Shown piece after piece: positions 23,590-35,163 of a stretch of 64,000 bases of DNA. Within the stretch, counting starts at the first letter, position 1, and each line of letters begins with the position of its first letter. A program made the translations under genes and the position numbers. Under the pieces are notes generated by a model, which saw only the letters and a program-made list of their open reading frames with translations, had not been told where the DNA came from and searched no databases. Source of the stretch: Dipteronia dyeriana (lineage: Eukaryota > Streptophyta > Magnoliopsida > Sapindales > Sapindaceae); the NCBI GenBank assembly GCA_032871835.1, contig CM065296.1, positions 121,158,146 to 121,222,145 on the forward strand. Direction: 5' to 3'.

Positions 23590-24525
23590 GGTGGCGTTTG
23601 GTTACCATGGTGGAATAAGAATTAGAATGGTAATAGGAATGGAAAGGAATGGAAAACTGATTTTTTTTGTTTGATTGAGACTTTAGAATCAATATCTGAA
23701 TCAGTAATATTTTGTTTGGTTAACAGGTGAATGAAATAGAATCAAGTGTATTTTGACCAAAATATCTCTAATTACAAAACATTTATAATAACATTATTTA
23801 TTATGGATAATAATAATAATAAAATTTATAATATATTATATATTATATGTTAGTAATATTTATATAATTAATATTATATTTTGGATAATAATGATAAAAT
23901 ACAAAAGTATAATAATGTATATATATATATATATTATGTAATATAATAATATATAATATATAATATAAATAATTAGAAAATATCATATATATTTTGGATA
24001 ATAACAATAAAATATAAAAGTATAAATTATATAGTATATTAATATATATATATATATATAATATTTACATATAATATTTATAATAATAATAATAATATAT
24101 TTTGTATAATATAATATATATAATGTATAATGTATAATACATAATATATATATATATATATATACATATAACGTATATATTACATATAATATATACATAA
24201 TACAAAATATACTATAATATAATATAATATAAATATTATGTAATAATATAAGATATGCAACAATAATATATATTATGATAATAATATATATATATATATA
24301 TATATATGTTATTTTTAGAAATGAGAGTATTTTTGAAATAGAGTTGGAGATAGAGAGTTATTTTTGGAAGAGAAAGTTTGTTAATGGAATGGAATGGGCA
24401 TTCCATTGGTTTTTGGATGGAATGCTCATTCCACCAAAATGGTGGAATCCACATTCCAATGGAATGGTCATTCCATTAGTATTTAACAAACAAAACAATT
24501 TCATTCCACCCAACCAAACACCACC
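23590..24525. mobile_element. PIF/Harbinger-like element (936 bp) with TTA target duplications
   Basis: Exact TTA at 23587-23589 and 24526-24528 flank termini GGTGGCGTTTGGTTACC and (reverse complement of the right end) GGTGGTGTTTGGTTGGG. These are the G-rich GTTTGGTT termini and 3-bp TTA duplication known for PIF/Harbinger elements. Subterminal GGAATGG/CCATTCC words are repeated on both sides. The core (23.77-24.3 kb) is almost pure A/T with many TATA runs and no transposase. Confidence 0.85.
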
Positions 24526-24539
24526 TTAGTACTTTTAAT

Positions 24540-25675
24540 ATAGTCTCTTATATATCCTCTGTTTAAGAACCAATCATAGAAAAAGTGATGGAAAACAACA
24601 ACTTGACATCGTATCTGTCTTGTGCGAATTCAGTTTACGGTTTTATCTAATACATATATACAATAACTTATATATATATATATATATATTATCTAAGTAA
24701 ATGATGCAAGGCATATTGATTTTTTGTTGTTGTACAAGTTAATATCCCCAAATCCCCAGCCCCATTTGGGGAAAAAAATATCCTCAAATTGAAATGGGGA
24801 ATGGAGAATGGAGAATGGGGATGGGGATGGGGATGGGGATGGGGCCTCCCACATCCTCATTTTCCTCAAAACCTTTTTTTATTTTAATAATAATAATTTT
24901 CCAATTTACCTCATTTTTCCCAATTTTAACCCCAAATATAAATACTTTGTTAACTCTAAATTTTAAAACCAAAACCTAATTAATCTAATTCACAAGTCCA
25001 TACTCAAGAGTCAAGACCCAAATTACTCGTGTATAATACTTTTAAAATTTTATCTTATATATTTCCTTTTTTTTTTTTTTAAAGAGTGACAATTAGATCT
25101 ATCTTATGTGAATTCAGCTCGCGATTTTATCTAGTGCAACAGCTTATATTATTTTTATGTAAGTTAATGATGCAAGGCATATTGACTTTTTTGTTTTACA
25201 AGTTAATATCCTCATTCCCATTTTGGGAAAAAATCATCCACAAATTGAAAATGGAATGGGGACCATTTCCCTCAACCTTTTTGTTTAAATTTTAATTTAT
25301 TATTTTCCCTATTTCCTCCCATTTTCACAATTTAAATCCCAACTATAGATACTTCACTAACTCTAAAAATTTATACCGAAACCTAATTAATCTCATTCAA
25401 AAGTTCATACTTAAGACCAAAATTACTTATGTTTAATACTTTGAAAATATTGTCTGATCTGTCTCTTGTATATCTCCCCTATTTAAGAACCAACCAGGCA
25501 CAAGTTAAGTTTGATAGATGTATAAAAAAGTGACAGACAACAGTAGGCAGCAGCTTGACAACACGTTTGTCTTCAACGAATTCAGTTCGTGATTTTGTCT
25601 AATGCAACAATTGATACATTTTTTTAACCTAAGTAAATGATGAAAAGGTATATTGACTTTTTTTTTGTACGTTAT
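24540..25675 (+). repeat. Three degenerate tandem copies of a roughly 400-500-bp unit
   Basis: The words TTTAAGAACCAA, GTGAATTCAG(T/C)TC..GATTTTATCTA, AAATGATGCAAGGCATATTGA and ACAAGTTAATATCC recur in the same order at about 24560-24975, 25085-25440 and (partial) 25490-25675. The first copy also carries a GGGGATGGGGAT microsatellite at about 24810-24843. No coding content. Confidence 0.7.
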
Positions 25676-25689
25676 AAACAATCAGATCT

Positions 25690-26960
25690 GTAATTGATTT
25701 GAGTCGTTAAGGTGGACAATTAACAATATGTAAAACAAGAGAATATTATTCGATGAAGTAAATGAAAGAGTAGAAAATAACAAACCGAATGGCTAGTCAA
25801 TGCCCTGGGGGTTCTTTGGGTCGTCATGAGTCGATCAAAGACTGATTCGATGATAGGTATCGATAGGTTGGATGGATCGTTGCCTAAGTTGTTCCTTGAT
25901 TCGACGTGGTTCAATCAAGGATCTGGTCGATCGACCTTAGAGGGTGACTAGATCGACCTCTGCTTGAGTAATGGGTGTAATAAATGAAATGAGAGAATTG
26001 CAGAGCTACTCTTTGAGAGCTTTCTGTCACGGGCCGCAAGCTGTCAAGCCCAGGAGCCCAACAAAGGCTACAACTATGCAAAGCTCTTGGAAGATTCTAG
26101 AGACTTCTCCACAATTCCAGCATTGGTCAAGCTTCTGGAAGTCTCTAGCAACCCAACCCTCTCTACACCATTCTTGTATTTAGCTAGATAGTTGTAGAAT
26201 AATCTAGAACCTTGTAAAGGCATGTAAATACATATAGAGTATTCTAGTTAGGTGTAGAATATTCTGGAGACTTAATCTCCTTTATTAGACTAGATTAATC
26301 TAGAACATTCCTTAAGGAGGTGGCTCACCTATAAATAGCCAACCCCCCCTCATTTGTAAATCATCCTAGAAACTCAAGCATTCTAGTATCCAAAGCATTG
26401 TAAAGCTTTCTTCATAGCAATACAATCTTTGTTTCCATTCAAGCTCTTCTACTCTTTTCTCTCAAATCTCTCTTGTAAGGCTTACTTAGCAACATTCTCA
26501 TAGAATTTTCCTAAGTGCCGCACGGGTGTGCTGCGCAAACTCTAAGCCCGTGACATTTCGCTCGTAAGAGTTTTGGAAATCAGGACTCCTTTCTTTGAGA
26601 AGGGGTTTGGTATTTATAGGGAAGGCCTAGAGCCTTCAACGCCTATAATTATAGGAGAGCGTAGATGTTGGGCCTTTAATTGCCCGTTTTGATTCTAATG
26701 AATCTAGCAATAAAGGCCATGATGGCTTGTCTGGCGTTACAATTTGTGTAATGCTGGACATGTGATAAATGTGTGGTTAAAGCTATTTAATAGCTCTTTT
26801 CTGATTGCCCCATCGTTGTGATAGGCTGGGTTAGGTTTTGGGCCCATTGAACATGTGCTTTTACACCCGATTGGTGTCTTGAGGCTTGTTTTGGATCCCG
26901 TTTTAGGCTTTCATCAATTGCTCGATTGTCGGGCCATAGACCGATTTTTTACCACTACAT
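25690..26960. mobile_element. LTR-like element interrupted by a younger solo LTR
   Basis: GC-richer sequence on both sides of the solo LTR at 26025-26555 reads as one interrupted block (left 25690-26024, right 26556-26960). It has the general look of an LTR, with a TATTTATAG box at about 26611, and ends near TTTTACCACTACA at 26957. No matching target duplication was found, so borders are approximate. Confidence 0.4.
26025..26555 (+). mobile_element. Solo LTR (531 bp) with TTTC target duplication
   Basis: Begins TGTCACGGGCC and ends GCCCGTGACA, perfectly complementary ends of a TG...CA LTR. It is flanked on both sides by TTTC (26021-26024 and 26556-26559). A TATAAATAG box lies at about 26330, followed by a leader-like region (CTTCTTCATAGCAATACAATC). 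The orientation given follows the TATA box. No internal domain is adjacent. Confidence 0.85.
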
Positions 26961-27469
26961 ACACACAAGTTAAACTTCGATTAGCCTAATTAAAGTATAA
27001 ACTTTATGTGAAGTGCAAATAGTGCCTTTGTACGTAAAGTAACAATATTTGATTCTCAAACTTCAATTAAAGATAAATTTTGGGGTGTTGGTGCAATTAT
27101 TTCATAATGATTTAGGAAAAGAACAAAAATCCCACCGTAGCTAGGAAAAGGAAGTAAAATTAACAAGGTAATCATATCACTAAATCAGTGAATCACTAAT
27201 GATTTGCACATTGTATTTTATGACCGCATTATGGGCACAAAATCAAAATGTATTATTGGCACACTGTATTTTTTGTAAAAACCGGTGAAGAATGCTGATC
27301 GATTCAGATCTATACGCATTTTACAAGTATATGTAATGAATTTTCTTTATGGATTATAAAAATATTAATCTCATGTTATAATAGTAGATATTTGGACCGT
27401 ACATATATTTATTGATCTCAGTAGGTCCCGGCAGCTTTAATTTAATAGTTATTGTAATATTTTAAAAAG
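26961..27469. other. Intergenic spacer
   Basis: AT-rich sequence with no recognised gene or clear repeat border. Confidence 0.5.
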
Positions 27470-27522
27470 AAAATAGATGGGCCAAAGCCTGAAAAAAGAC
27501 AATGACATCAGGATCCTACTTA

Positions 27523-29320
27523 GGTCCCATTTGTTTTTCTGTCTAAAGACTGAATAATGTTGAATGTTACCGAAGACTGAATAGTGACTGAAAACTGAAA
27601 GCTGAAAAACATGTTTGTTTTTTTTCACTGTATTGACGTCAATTTCTGGATGTATGGAATAAGTCAACAAGAATTGGATTTTAGCTGTGATTTCAAAGAG
27701 ATAGGAGGAGAAAGTAATCGGACGCAAGTTTTACGTGGTAAAACTCCGATGACCAGAGAAACGTCCACGGGTAGCTGAATAATCAACCAAGCCAAAATCC
27801 ACTATTGAAAAGATTTACAACTCTCCATCTCTTTTTTTCTCTCTGTACTTTTCTGTATGTATCTCTTTTTGTGACGAGAGTATGGGTCTATTTATATGTT
27901 CATAGAACTCTAATCCTCTTTGTACAAGTAATAAAGGATCTTTGTATTTAACTATGATTGGTTACTTGTTCGAAGTAGTCTGTCTTCTTTCCTGTTTCAG
28001 AGACTTGCATTGGGACTCTAGTGATGTAGTCCAGTTATGGCTTATTTTCTTATAAAAGCGTAGTCTTTTTAAAGAAATAAAATTGTTGCTTGTTTTGGAA
28101 CCCTTTCTATTTGGTATTTTATTCTTCTTAGAATTCTTCTTTGATATGGGTATCTTCGTGTATTTCAACGACTCTTGACTCGTGAGTCACGCGTTGAGCT
28201 TCTTTATTCGGTCTTCTACATGTTTGTCCCGAGTAGAACATGATATTAGCTGGTCCCGAATGATGTCATCTGATCCCAAGTAGAACATGTCATCAACTAA
28301 CCCCGAGCATCGTTAACTGACCCCGAGTAAGTTTTGTTCAATATTTGTTTACTCGGGCTTCTCTTCTTTGATAATGTCTTGTAGGATATTTTCTGAATGC
28401 TTATTCGGATGTCCACTTGACAATTTTATCCTCTTTGTCAATGACGTGTACGTCTGATAAAATTTACATATGACACACTGAAAACTGAATATAAGTGATA
28501 ATTTGTTTGTTTTTTTAAGTTGTAAATATCTTAAAAATGAATACTTTTACATATATACCCTTCTAACTATTATTTGCTATATACTTATATTTTAATATAT
28601 TAAGGACTACTATAATAAGTAATTTAATAATTATAATACAAAATTATTTAGTTATTAATAATATTTCAAATTGATATTAATAATTAAAAATATCAAATAA
28701 TTTAAACAAATGAATTGGAATTCACAAACTTGCAATAATCAATTTTTAGCTACACTAAACACTACCAATTCATGGGAGCCTTTGATGGCTTCATATTTAT
28801 TTTCACATAAACATACCAGAAGTAATAAAAGTTGTACAGCATGGGTTGATCTTCAAACAAGAAGATCATATCATATGGATCACTTTTTTGTTTTCATTTA
28901 GTTAATTAGTTGTTTAAAATGAAATCAAAAGAAATGGACGAGGGGAAAAGAGAAGAGATAGCTTTAACGGAAAATAGGTGCAAAATGGTAATTAGCACAT
29001 TGTCATTCCAAGTGGTTGCATGACTTTCACTTACTCCTAATTTGAAAGATGGAACTAATGAAATTAATGAAGAAAAAGCAAATGATTGTCATATAAAAAA
29101 AATATTAATAACGTTAGTGAAAAATGTATTAATAAGGTTAGTGAGGATAGTTTTAAAAGTAGAAAATTGTTTTAAATTTCATTATTTTTTGGTCACGTAA
29201 AAAGTGAAAAAATTTCTCTTTTATAAATAAGTGATTTTATTATATAAAAATTCAAATAAAATAACTAAACGAATCGTATTAAATACCGTTAAGTATTAAA
29301 TAGAAAAATCAAACAGGACC
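27523..29320. mobile_element. PIF/Harbinger-like element (1.8 kb) with TTA target duplications
   Basis: TTA at 27520-27522 and 29321-29323 flank termini GGTCCCATTTGTTTTTCTGT and (reverse complement of the right end) GGTCCTGTTTGATTTTTCTA, a diverged terminal inverted repeat. The paralogous segment near 21530-21590 lacks the insert. The interior includes a later solo LTR (27631-28475) and an unremarkable AT-rich remainder. The 63-aa open frame at 28710-28901 has no recognisable domain. Confidence 0.8.
27631..28475 (-). mobile_element. Solo LTR nested in the Harbinger-like element
   Basis: The exact 5-bp direct repeat CACTG lies at 27626-27630 and 28476-28480. Read on the minus strand it starts TGTCATATGT and ends GACGTCAATA, so the last base pair departs from the usual CA by one change. 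The minus strand contains ACCACGTAAAACTTGCG, resembling a Copia U5. Removing it joins TTTTTTTCACTG to AAAACTGAATATAAG, restoring the local ACTGAAAACTGA-rich subterminal pattern. Confidence 0.8.
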
Positions 29321-29323
29321 TTA

Positions 29324-29789
29324 TCGATAATATTTCAAAGGTATCAATTTTCTCAATAGATATTTCTATAAATTTGAACATTTGATATATCAATTCATCA
29401 ATCAAAACCGAAATTTACTTTTATGGTACAAAAGTATTAATCTTAACAAAGTTTAAGTACTTCCGTTGTTTATTAATGATGATAACTGTACAAGTGTACA
29501 TCATTTCGAAATCACATACATTGGAACATTATTAATCCAGTAATTCAGTTTATGAAAATATAAACACAAAACTCAAAACTGGTAACAGAGAACCCACTTT
29601 TTAAATGTTAATCTGCAACAGAGTGCTTCTTTTACATCGACATTGGGGGTCCTCTGTTTCACATTAAAACCATTGATGGCAGAAAAAAACACTTAACACT
29701 ATGCAAATAAACTAGGAAAGGTCTTCATTACATTGTTTGTAATGGTTATGGACTTGATTTTGACAGTGTAACAGCTAAGCTCGAATTAT
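29324..29789. repeat. Duplicated segment, copy 2: 3' flank of the intact 4CLL gene
   Basis: 29324-29700 matches 21586-22091 plus 23210-23310 in order (see copy 1). The right-hand part is the 3' untranslated and downstream region of the minus-strand 4CLL gene, whose stop is at 29790. Confidence 0.75.
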
Positions 29790-32053
29790 TCAAAGTTTAG
29801 AGGTTGCAAGCTTGATGAGATCCTTCCTGAGAATCTTGCCGGACGGATTCTTGGGTATTGATGCAACAAATGCCACTTTTCGGACTCTCTTGTATGGGGC
29901 AACCTGCAAAATTTAAGTACTTGTTCATAATCAGAAGTTCAAAATGTAATTCAAGGAGTTGAATTCAAAAATGCTAATGTGTTTTGATGGTTGATCAACT
30001 TCAGGCTCACCTGTTTCGCCACAAAATCCATCACGTGGCGCTCTGATAAGGAGCTTCCAGCTTTTCTTACAATGTATGCCATTGGATATTGCCCAACTTC
30101 CCTGTCAGGAAATCTGTGATACCATATACGAAACTGATCGGCCTCCCTTCTTTTAAAAATTTCCAAATAAATATATAATTTGTCAGAAAAAAAATCGAAG
30201 ACTTACGGTATGACTGCAACATCAGAAATTCCAGGATGAGTAAGTAACAAAGCTTCTAGTTCTGCTGGAGGGACCTGCCACATTGAGATTAATAAGATTA
30301 CAGATAGACAATGAAATTAGGCAGATTAAAAGAACCGAAGACGCAAAGTTTCATTCACCTGATATCCCTTATATTTAATCAGCTCCTTCAATCTATCCAC
30401 AACGAAAATGAATCCATCTTCATCAATGTAGCAGAGATCACCAGTTCTTAGCCATCCCTCGGAATCAAGAGTCGACGTAGTAGCTTCTGGATTACTAAAA
30501 TAACCTGCAATAATAGTATCATGATCATCAATATCACAAGTACAAGCTAAGCTATGTCACTAAATTGATACATTACAACTAAAGTCATCTATATAATGCA
30601 TCATCGGTTTTGTCGGAACTGTTAAAATCAAACACTATTACACCTTTTATCGGACCTCTAGAAATCAAACACTGTTACACCGGAATGAAAATAACAGCTT
30701 TATGTTCATTCAGTTGTAGAATATTGAAATTCTAGCACAAACCCAACCACTAAAGCAAAACAACAAAAGCAAAAACATAAAAAACAGAGTGGCAGATAGA
30801 GACAGGTCACCATTACCTTTCATGATTGGCGGACCTTTAAGCCAAAGCTCACCAGTCCGATTCACCGATAAAGCCTCACCACTATCTGGGTCCACAATCT
30901 TCGCTTCCATGCTCGGTGACAACTTCCCCGCCGTCCCATACCTCCGACTCTCCTCCAACGAATCCGTCGACGCCCCAATTCCAGTTGACTCAGTCAAACC
31001 ATACCCTTGAAGAATAGTCACCGTCGGATACTTCTGCACGAACCCCTCTATCACTTCTTTGCTCAGTGGGGCCCCACCACAGATAACCGAGTGCAACGAA
31101 TTCAAGTCGTACTTCGGCCGTATCTGATCCGCACCGTTGATCATCGCCACCAGTATCGGCGGCACGAGAGGCAGGTACGTTGCCTTGTACTTGGCGATCG
31201 ATGAGAGCATCTCGTGCATGTCGAATTTTGAGAGAAGTACGACCGTTGATCCTGACGCGAGTAGGCCAAACGCGAACGTCGCGAGACCGTAGATGTGAAA
31301 CATAGGGACGGTGCAGATGAAAGTGTGGTCTCCTTCTTCTAACTTGAATCGGCCCACGATGGTCTGAACCATAGCTATCAAGTTGCGATGCGAAGTCACC
31401 ACACCTTTGCTTGCTCCGGTCGTGCCTGACGAGTAGAGCAGAGTCGCTGTGTCGTCCTGGTTGACTCGGTCCCTGACGCGGCTCTCGTTCTCCGGTTGTT
31501 TTCTCATCATTTCTTGAAGGCTAGTCACGATTTTGGATGCCTGGTGGTTTGGGGCAGTTTTGGTTTTGGATTCGTTGCCTAGGAGCACGATTGGGAGATT
31601 TGAACCGGCGAGTTTCGGGACGAGTTCTGCTGTGGTGAAGGCGAGGACGGGTTTCGAATCGCCGACTTGTTTGGCGATTTCTCCTTGGGTGTTGAGTGGG
31701 TTCGTGGTGGTGATGACGGCGCCGAGAGACATGACGGCGAGGCAGACAATGGGGAAGAAAATCGAGTTGGGAGAGAGGAGGAGGATGACGTGGCCTTTTC
31801 TGATACCCATGTCAGAGAGACACTCGGCGACTGAATCCACCGCCTTCCAGAGCTCGGAGAAGGTGAGGTGGCGGCCGGTGGCTGCGTCGATGAAGGCGAT
31901 CTTGCCGCGGTGGGCCCGTGAAGATATGAATGTCGTCACGTTCAAGCTCTGGTTTGGTGGCAGTGGGGTGGGGCTGCGTTTGCTGTAGAAGATTGAGTTC
32001 GATTTACAGAACCCACTTCGTAGATCGACACTCGAGTTGCTCACTTCTGCCAT
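29790..32053 (-). CDS. 4CLL7: Peroxisomal 4-coumarate:CoA-ligase-like acyl-CoA ligase (4CLL7 type), 555 aa
   Basis: ATP-dependent acyl-activating enzyme that forms an acyl-AMP and then an acyl-CoA. Exons: 30817-32053, 30359-30504, 30207-30274, 30011-30113 and 29790-29903, all GT-AG. Joined they give 1668 nt. Seen in the protein: AMP-binding loop [14 protein letters not shown] at about residues 203-216; the aromatic motif [40 protein letters not shown]; hinge [18 protein letters not shown] and [14 protein letters not shown]-terminal lysine motif [11 protein letters not shown]; and the last residues ATSKL. The SKL end is a PTS1 signal for the peroxisome. Known relatives (Arabidopsis 4CLL7, OPCL1) activate fatty acids and jasmonate precursors rather than lignin precursors, so the symbol is by closest resemblance and the substrate is unproved. 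A TATA box at 32138-32144 and a 5' leader poly(T) run precede the ATG at 32053. The 447-aa open frame from the same ATG reads into intron 1. Confidence 0.93.
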
Positions 32054-32137
32054 TTTGATAAAAAAAAAAAAAAAAAAAAAAATCTCTTCTGATTATTATA
32101 AGTTTCTGGTTGAATTATGTAGACACTTGTGTGTGTG

Positions 32138-32144
32138 TTTTATA
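32138..32144 (-). promoter_or_regulatory. TATA box of the 4CLL gene
   Basis: TATAAAA on the minus strand about 85-91 bp upstream of the ATG. Between them lies a run of more than 20 T (coding strand) just before the start codon, an unusual leader. Confidence 0.5.
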
Positions 32145-33263
32145 ATAGACCATACATTCAACGATGGCTTGTGTGACTCGGATTATAAGAAAAGTCAAAG
32201 TTTTGAATGATGAGAGTGGTGGGACTTGGGAGACGGGCTGGTTTAGCAGCAACTTTATTACGTTGAAACGGGACGGAACGGGATCTTATCGTGCGTATAT
32301 ATATATATATTATTAAACAATTATATTAATATAAATGTACACACGCAGCGAAGTTAACGTGTGAAATATTCATTGGACATTCACAGGAAAATCGTAGCCG
32401 TTTGATCTTTTTATAACTGGAAACTCTGGGAGTCTGGTCTGGTGTGTGGATTCGATCATTGGCTTTTTTTTTTCTTTTTTTCTTTTTAGATACTTGATTT
32501 GAGAACGTTTAAATTGCATATTTCTAGTGCTAGATTCTCAAGATTTTCAATGATTTTTTAGACAGAAGTCGTAGACATTAACAAGTGTCAAGTGATGGGT
32601 CCTGTCCAGTGTCCTACTGTCTTTTTCCTCTCTTTTTTTTCACCGATAGCATTATCCGATTGTCGCCACCACGAGTGAAAATAAAACGAATTTATCGTGA
32701 TTTATAATTTCTTCATGCAAATAGCCAGAAAATAAGTTAGCTGTTGTCGAGTTTTTATATATTTTTTCCACTCTTATATTATAACAGACTAATTAGCCCT
32801 AATACACTGTTTATTTTAAATCATATATATATATATATAGATGTTTTTGGGTGTCATAATTAAAAAGTAAATTATAACGATAATCACATGTATCAAGCAA
32901 TGTATGTTAAATTTAAAATCATTTACGGTTGCTAAAAGAATTATAAACTAACATTTGCATAAACAATGAATATGTCTATATCAAAAATTATAAAGTTGAC
33001 TTTTTTTTATATATACAACGTATTATGCTTCAATAATCAAATATATATATACGGATGGTTTTATAAAAGATTAATCAATATAATACCTTACCAAAATTAA
33101 ACATTATTAGTGCAGTTCGAATAACTATATTCACAACACAAAAATATGTATTCTAACACTTGTAAGGACATTACAAGACAACAACGGTACTATTATGAAA
33201 TGATATTTAAGTTTAATAATATATCTTGTTGATAATTGTTAATCTTATAAATTTAAACGATAA
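32145..33263. other. Intergenic spacer
   Basis: AT-rich DNA with short (TA)n runs and no recognised genes or element borders. The left end is the probable promoter of the 4CLL gene. Confidence 0.5.
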
Positions 33264-33475
33264 AAATCTAAAGTATTAAAAATGATTTGTTTAATAGACC
33301 GGTTAACAATAAACTATTAGAATTGATTTGGTATATGGACTACACAACAATAAACTATTAGAAATGAGTTGTTATATAGACCACTTAGCAATAAAGTATT
33401 AGAAATGATTTGTTATGTGTACCACCCAACAATAAACTATTAGAAATGAGTTGTTATATGGACCAAACAACAGTA
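33264..33475 (+). repeat. 41-bp minisatellite, five copies
   Basis: Units start at 33264, 33305, 33346, 33387 and 33428, each exactly 41 bp, around AACAATAAACTATTAGAAAT followed by GA(G/T)TTGTTATATGGACCA. A partial copy starts at 33469. The first unit is the most diverged. It may lie inside a decayed LTR that continues to about 33918. Confidence 0.9.
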
Positions 33476-33639
33476 CTTTAGGGCATGTGATTGTCACTTA
33501 AAAAAATAATTACATACTACATAACATTTTATATCAAGTTTATGGTGAGACATGTGAAGGCATAAAACAAGTCCAAGCAATAAGAAATATTGCATAGAGA
33601 AGTAATTTAAAAGAGAAATAGAAAATCTTACGTAAAGAA

Positions 33640-33918
33640 ATAAAAAAAAAAAGTAATAGATTCTGATTGATATTTGACCAACTCTAGTACTCCTGTATAA
33701 ATACTTTAAGAAAAATTATAGAGAGAGAAAACAATTGTAGAGAGATAAAGAGATTGTAATCAACTATAAAAAATAGTGGATTGAGTGCGGTGCGTTCCGT
33801 GAACGTAGAAAAATTGTTGAACCACGTAAAATCTTTAATGTATTCTTTTCTTCTATTGCTTTCTTATTTTTTCTATTTGTGATTGGATTTGTGTGACTGC
33901 GATTTTTCTCAACAACAG
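33640..33918 (+). mobile_element. Copia LTR-like 3' part
   Basis: TGTATAAATAC (TATA box, about 33695), then leader-like GAGAG sequence, GTTGAACCACGTAAAATC, TGATTGGATTTGTGTGACTGCG and an end TTTCTCAACAACA. This order resembles the R-U5 half of plant Copia LTRs. The left border and target duplication are not resolved. Confidence 0.5.
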
Positions 33919-34428
33919 TTTAAAATATAGTAATAGAACTGAGTCTTTTGAGATTATCTATATCATTTTTGTAATTAGGTAAAAGTATAATAAAATTAGC
34001 ATCTAGGTGTTTTGGGGTGGGTTTTCAAAGTTCAAACCGCATTTGTAGTAATTGTTCCGATAAATCTAGATATTCAAGCCTAGCTTGCTCGAATCAGATT
34101 TTTCAAAATTAAAAAGTGAGATTGGCCTAAGCCAAATATTAAGTCCGATATATCATATATAGATAAATTGGTCTAAGCTGAGCCCACAACCAAATGGTCC
34201 AAAAATGGCCGTTGAGGTCAGGATCTAGTGCGGCAGGTCTCAGGATTTAGATCCAAGGGACCCGGTTTCAGAGAGGTCGTTACATTCACATCCAACGGCT
34301 CACAATATCGATCCACTGCATCAGCAACACTAAGCACACCACAGAGATTCGTTTTAGATTGGACCATTTTTACTTGTCAATTCGATTTAGGGCTCGCAGA
34401 GAGAGAGAGAGAGAGAGAGACAACGACG

Positions 34429-35163
34429 ATGGGAGGAGGACACCATGGAGAGGGCGTCACTTACAAGGGAGTGACATTGCACAAGCCCAAGCGATGGCAC
34501 ACCGTCACCGGCAAAGGCCTGTGTGCCGTCATGTGGTATCTCTCTCACTCTGTCTCTCTCTCCTTCCTGTTTTTGATTTCGTCGATAAAATCCCTAATTT
34601 TGATTTATTTATTTGCTGATAGAAGTTATTGATTTTGATCGAATGATTGGCATGTATTTTGTGTTCGTAGTTCTCTTAACAGTGATTATTAGCTGAAGAT
34701 TTCGTTTTTCGTTATTCGTTTTTCGTTTTTTTTACTTTGTAATTTATGTATATATAGATATAGCTCCATTGAACAAGTAATAAAGCTGATAGAGCTTTAA
34801 ATTTAGATGAATTCTCCAAGGAACATTTGAGTTATATGTTTCTTTCTACTGGGTATTCGATGTGAGAGAATTGGTTCTTATCATTGCAATTGTTTGTTCT
34901 GTTAAAGCAAAATTTATGAAGACAATAATTCCACTGCTTTTGGGTATAATTTGAGTTTGTTTGGACTTTGATGTTTCAGGTTTTGGGTTCTTTACAGGGC
35001 AAAGCAAGACGGTCCTGTTGTTTTGGTAATAGTCAGGCTCATTTCAACTTTGTCATTGGATCGTTTCTATTGCTATTGTTTTTCACTTCCGTCTTGTTTT
35101 ATTCAGGGTTGGCGACATCCTTGGGATGGTCATGATGACCATGGTCACGGGAATGATCATTAG
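34429..35163 (+). CDS. NDUFB2: NADH dehydrogenase (ubiquinone) 1 beta subcomplex subunit 2, 69 aa
   Basis: Accessory subunit of the membrane arm of mitochondrial respiratory complex I. Coding exons are 34429-34535, 34980-35025 and 35107-35163, joining to a 69-residue protein: MGGGHHGEGVTYKGVTLHKP, KRWHTVTGKGLCAVMWFWVL, YRAKQDGPVVLGWRHPWDGH, DDHGHGNDH. The length and the His-rich ends match plant NDUFB2 (Arabidopsis At1g76200). The central GLCAVMWFWVLYRA is the single membrane segment. There is no cleavable presequence, usual for this subunit. The ATG follows a (GA)n leader tract at 34397-34420. GTACAC right at the stop codon and CTGCAG at about 35961 suggest a 3' untranslated intron, with the last exon running to roughly 36065. 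Confidence 0.93.

Noticed and set aside
23983..24198. Tyr/Ile-rich open frames
   Set aside because: Translation of TA/TAA simple repeats inside the Harbinger-like element.
30710..30816. Extension of the 4CLL exon 1 frame to a 447-aa product
   Set aside because: The extra 35 residues are intron 1; the donor at 30816/30815 and phase match the paralogue, and four further exons complete the protein.
34228..34632. 134-aa open frame containing the NDUFB2 N-terminus
   Set aside because: The upstream part is 5' leader including the (GA)n tract; the family protein starts at MGGGHH (34429), and the 3' part of the frame reads into intron 1.
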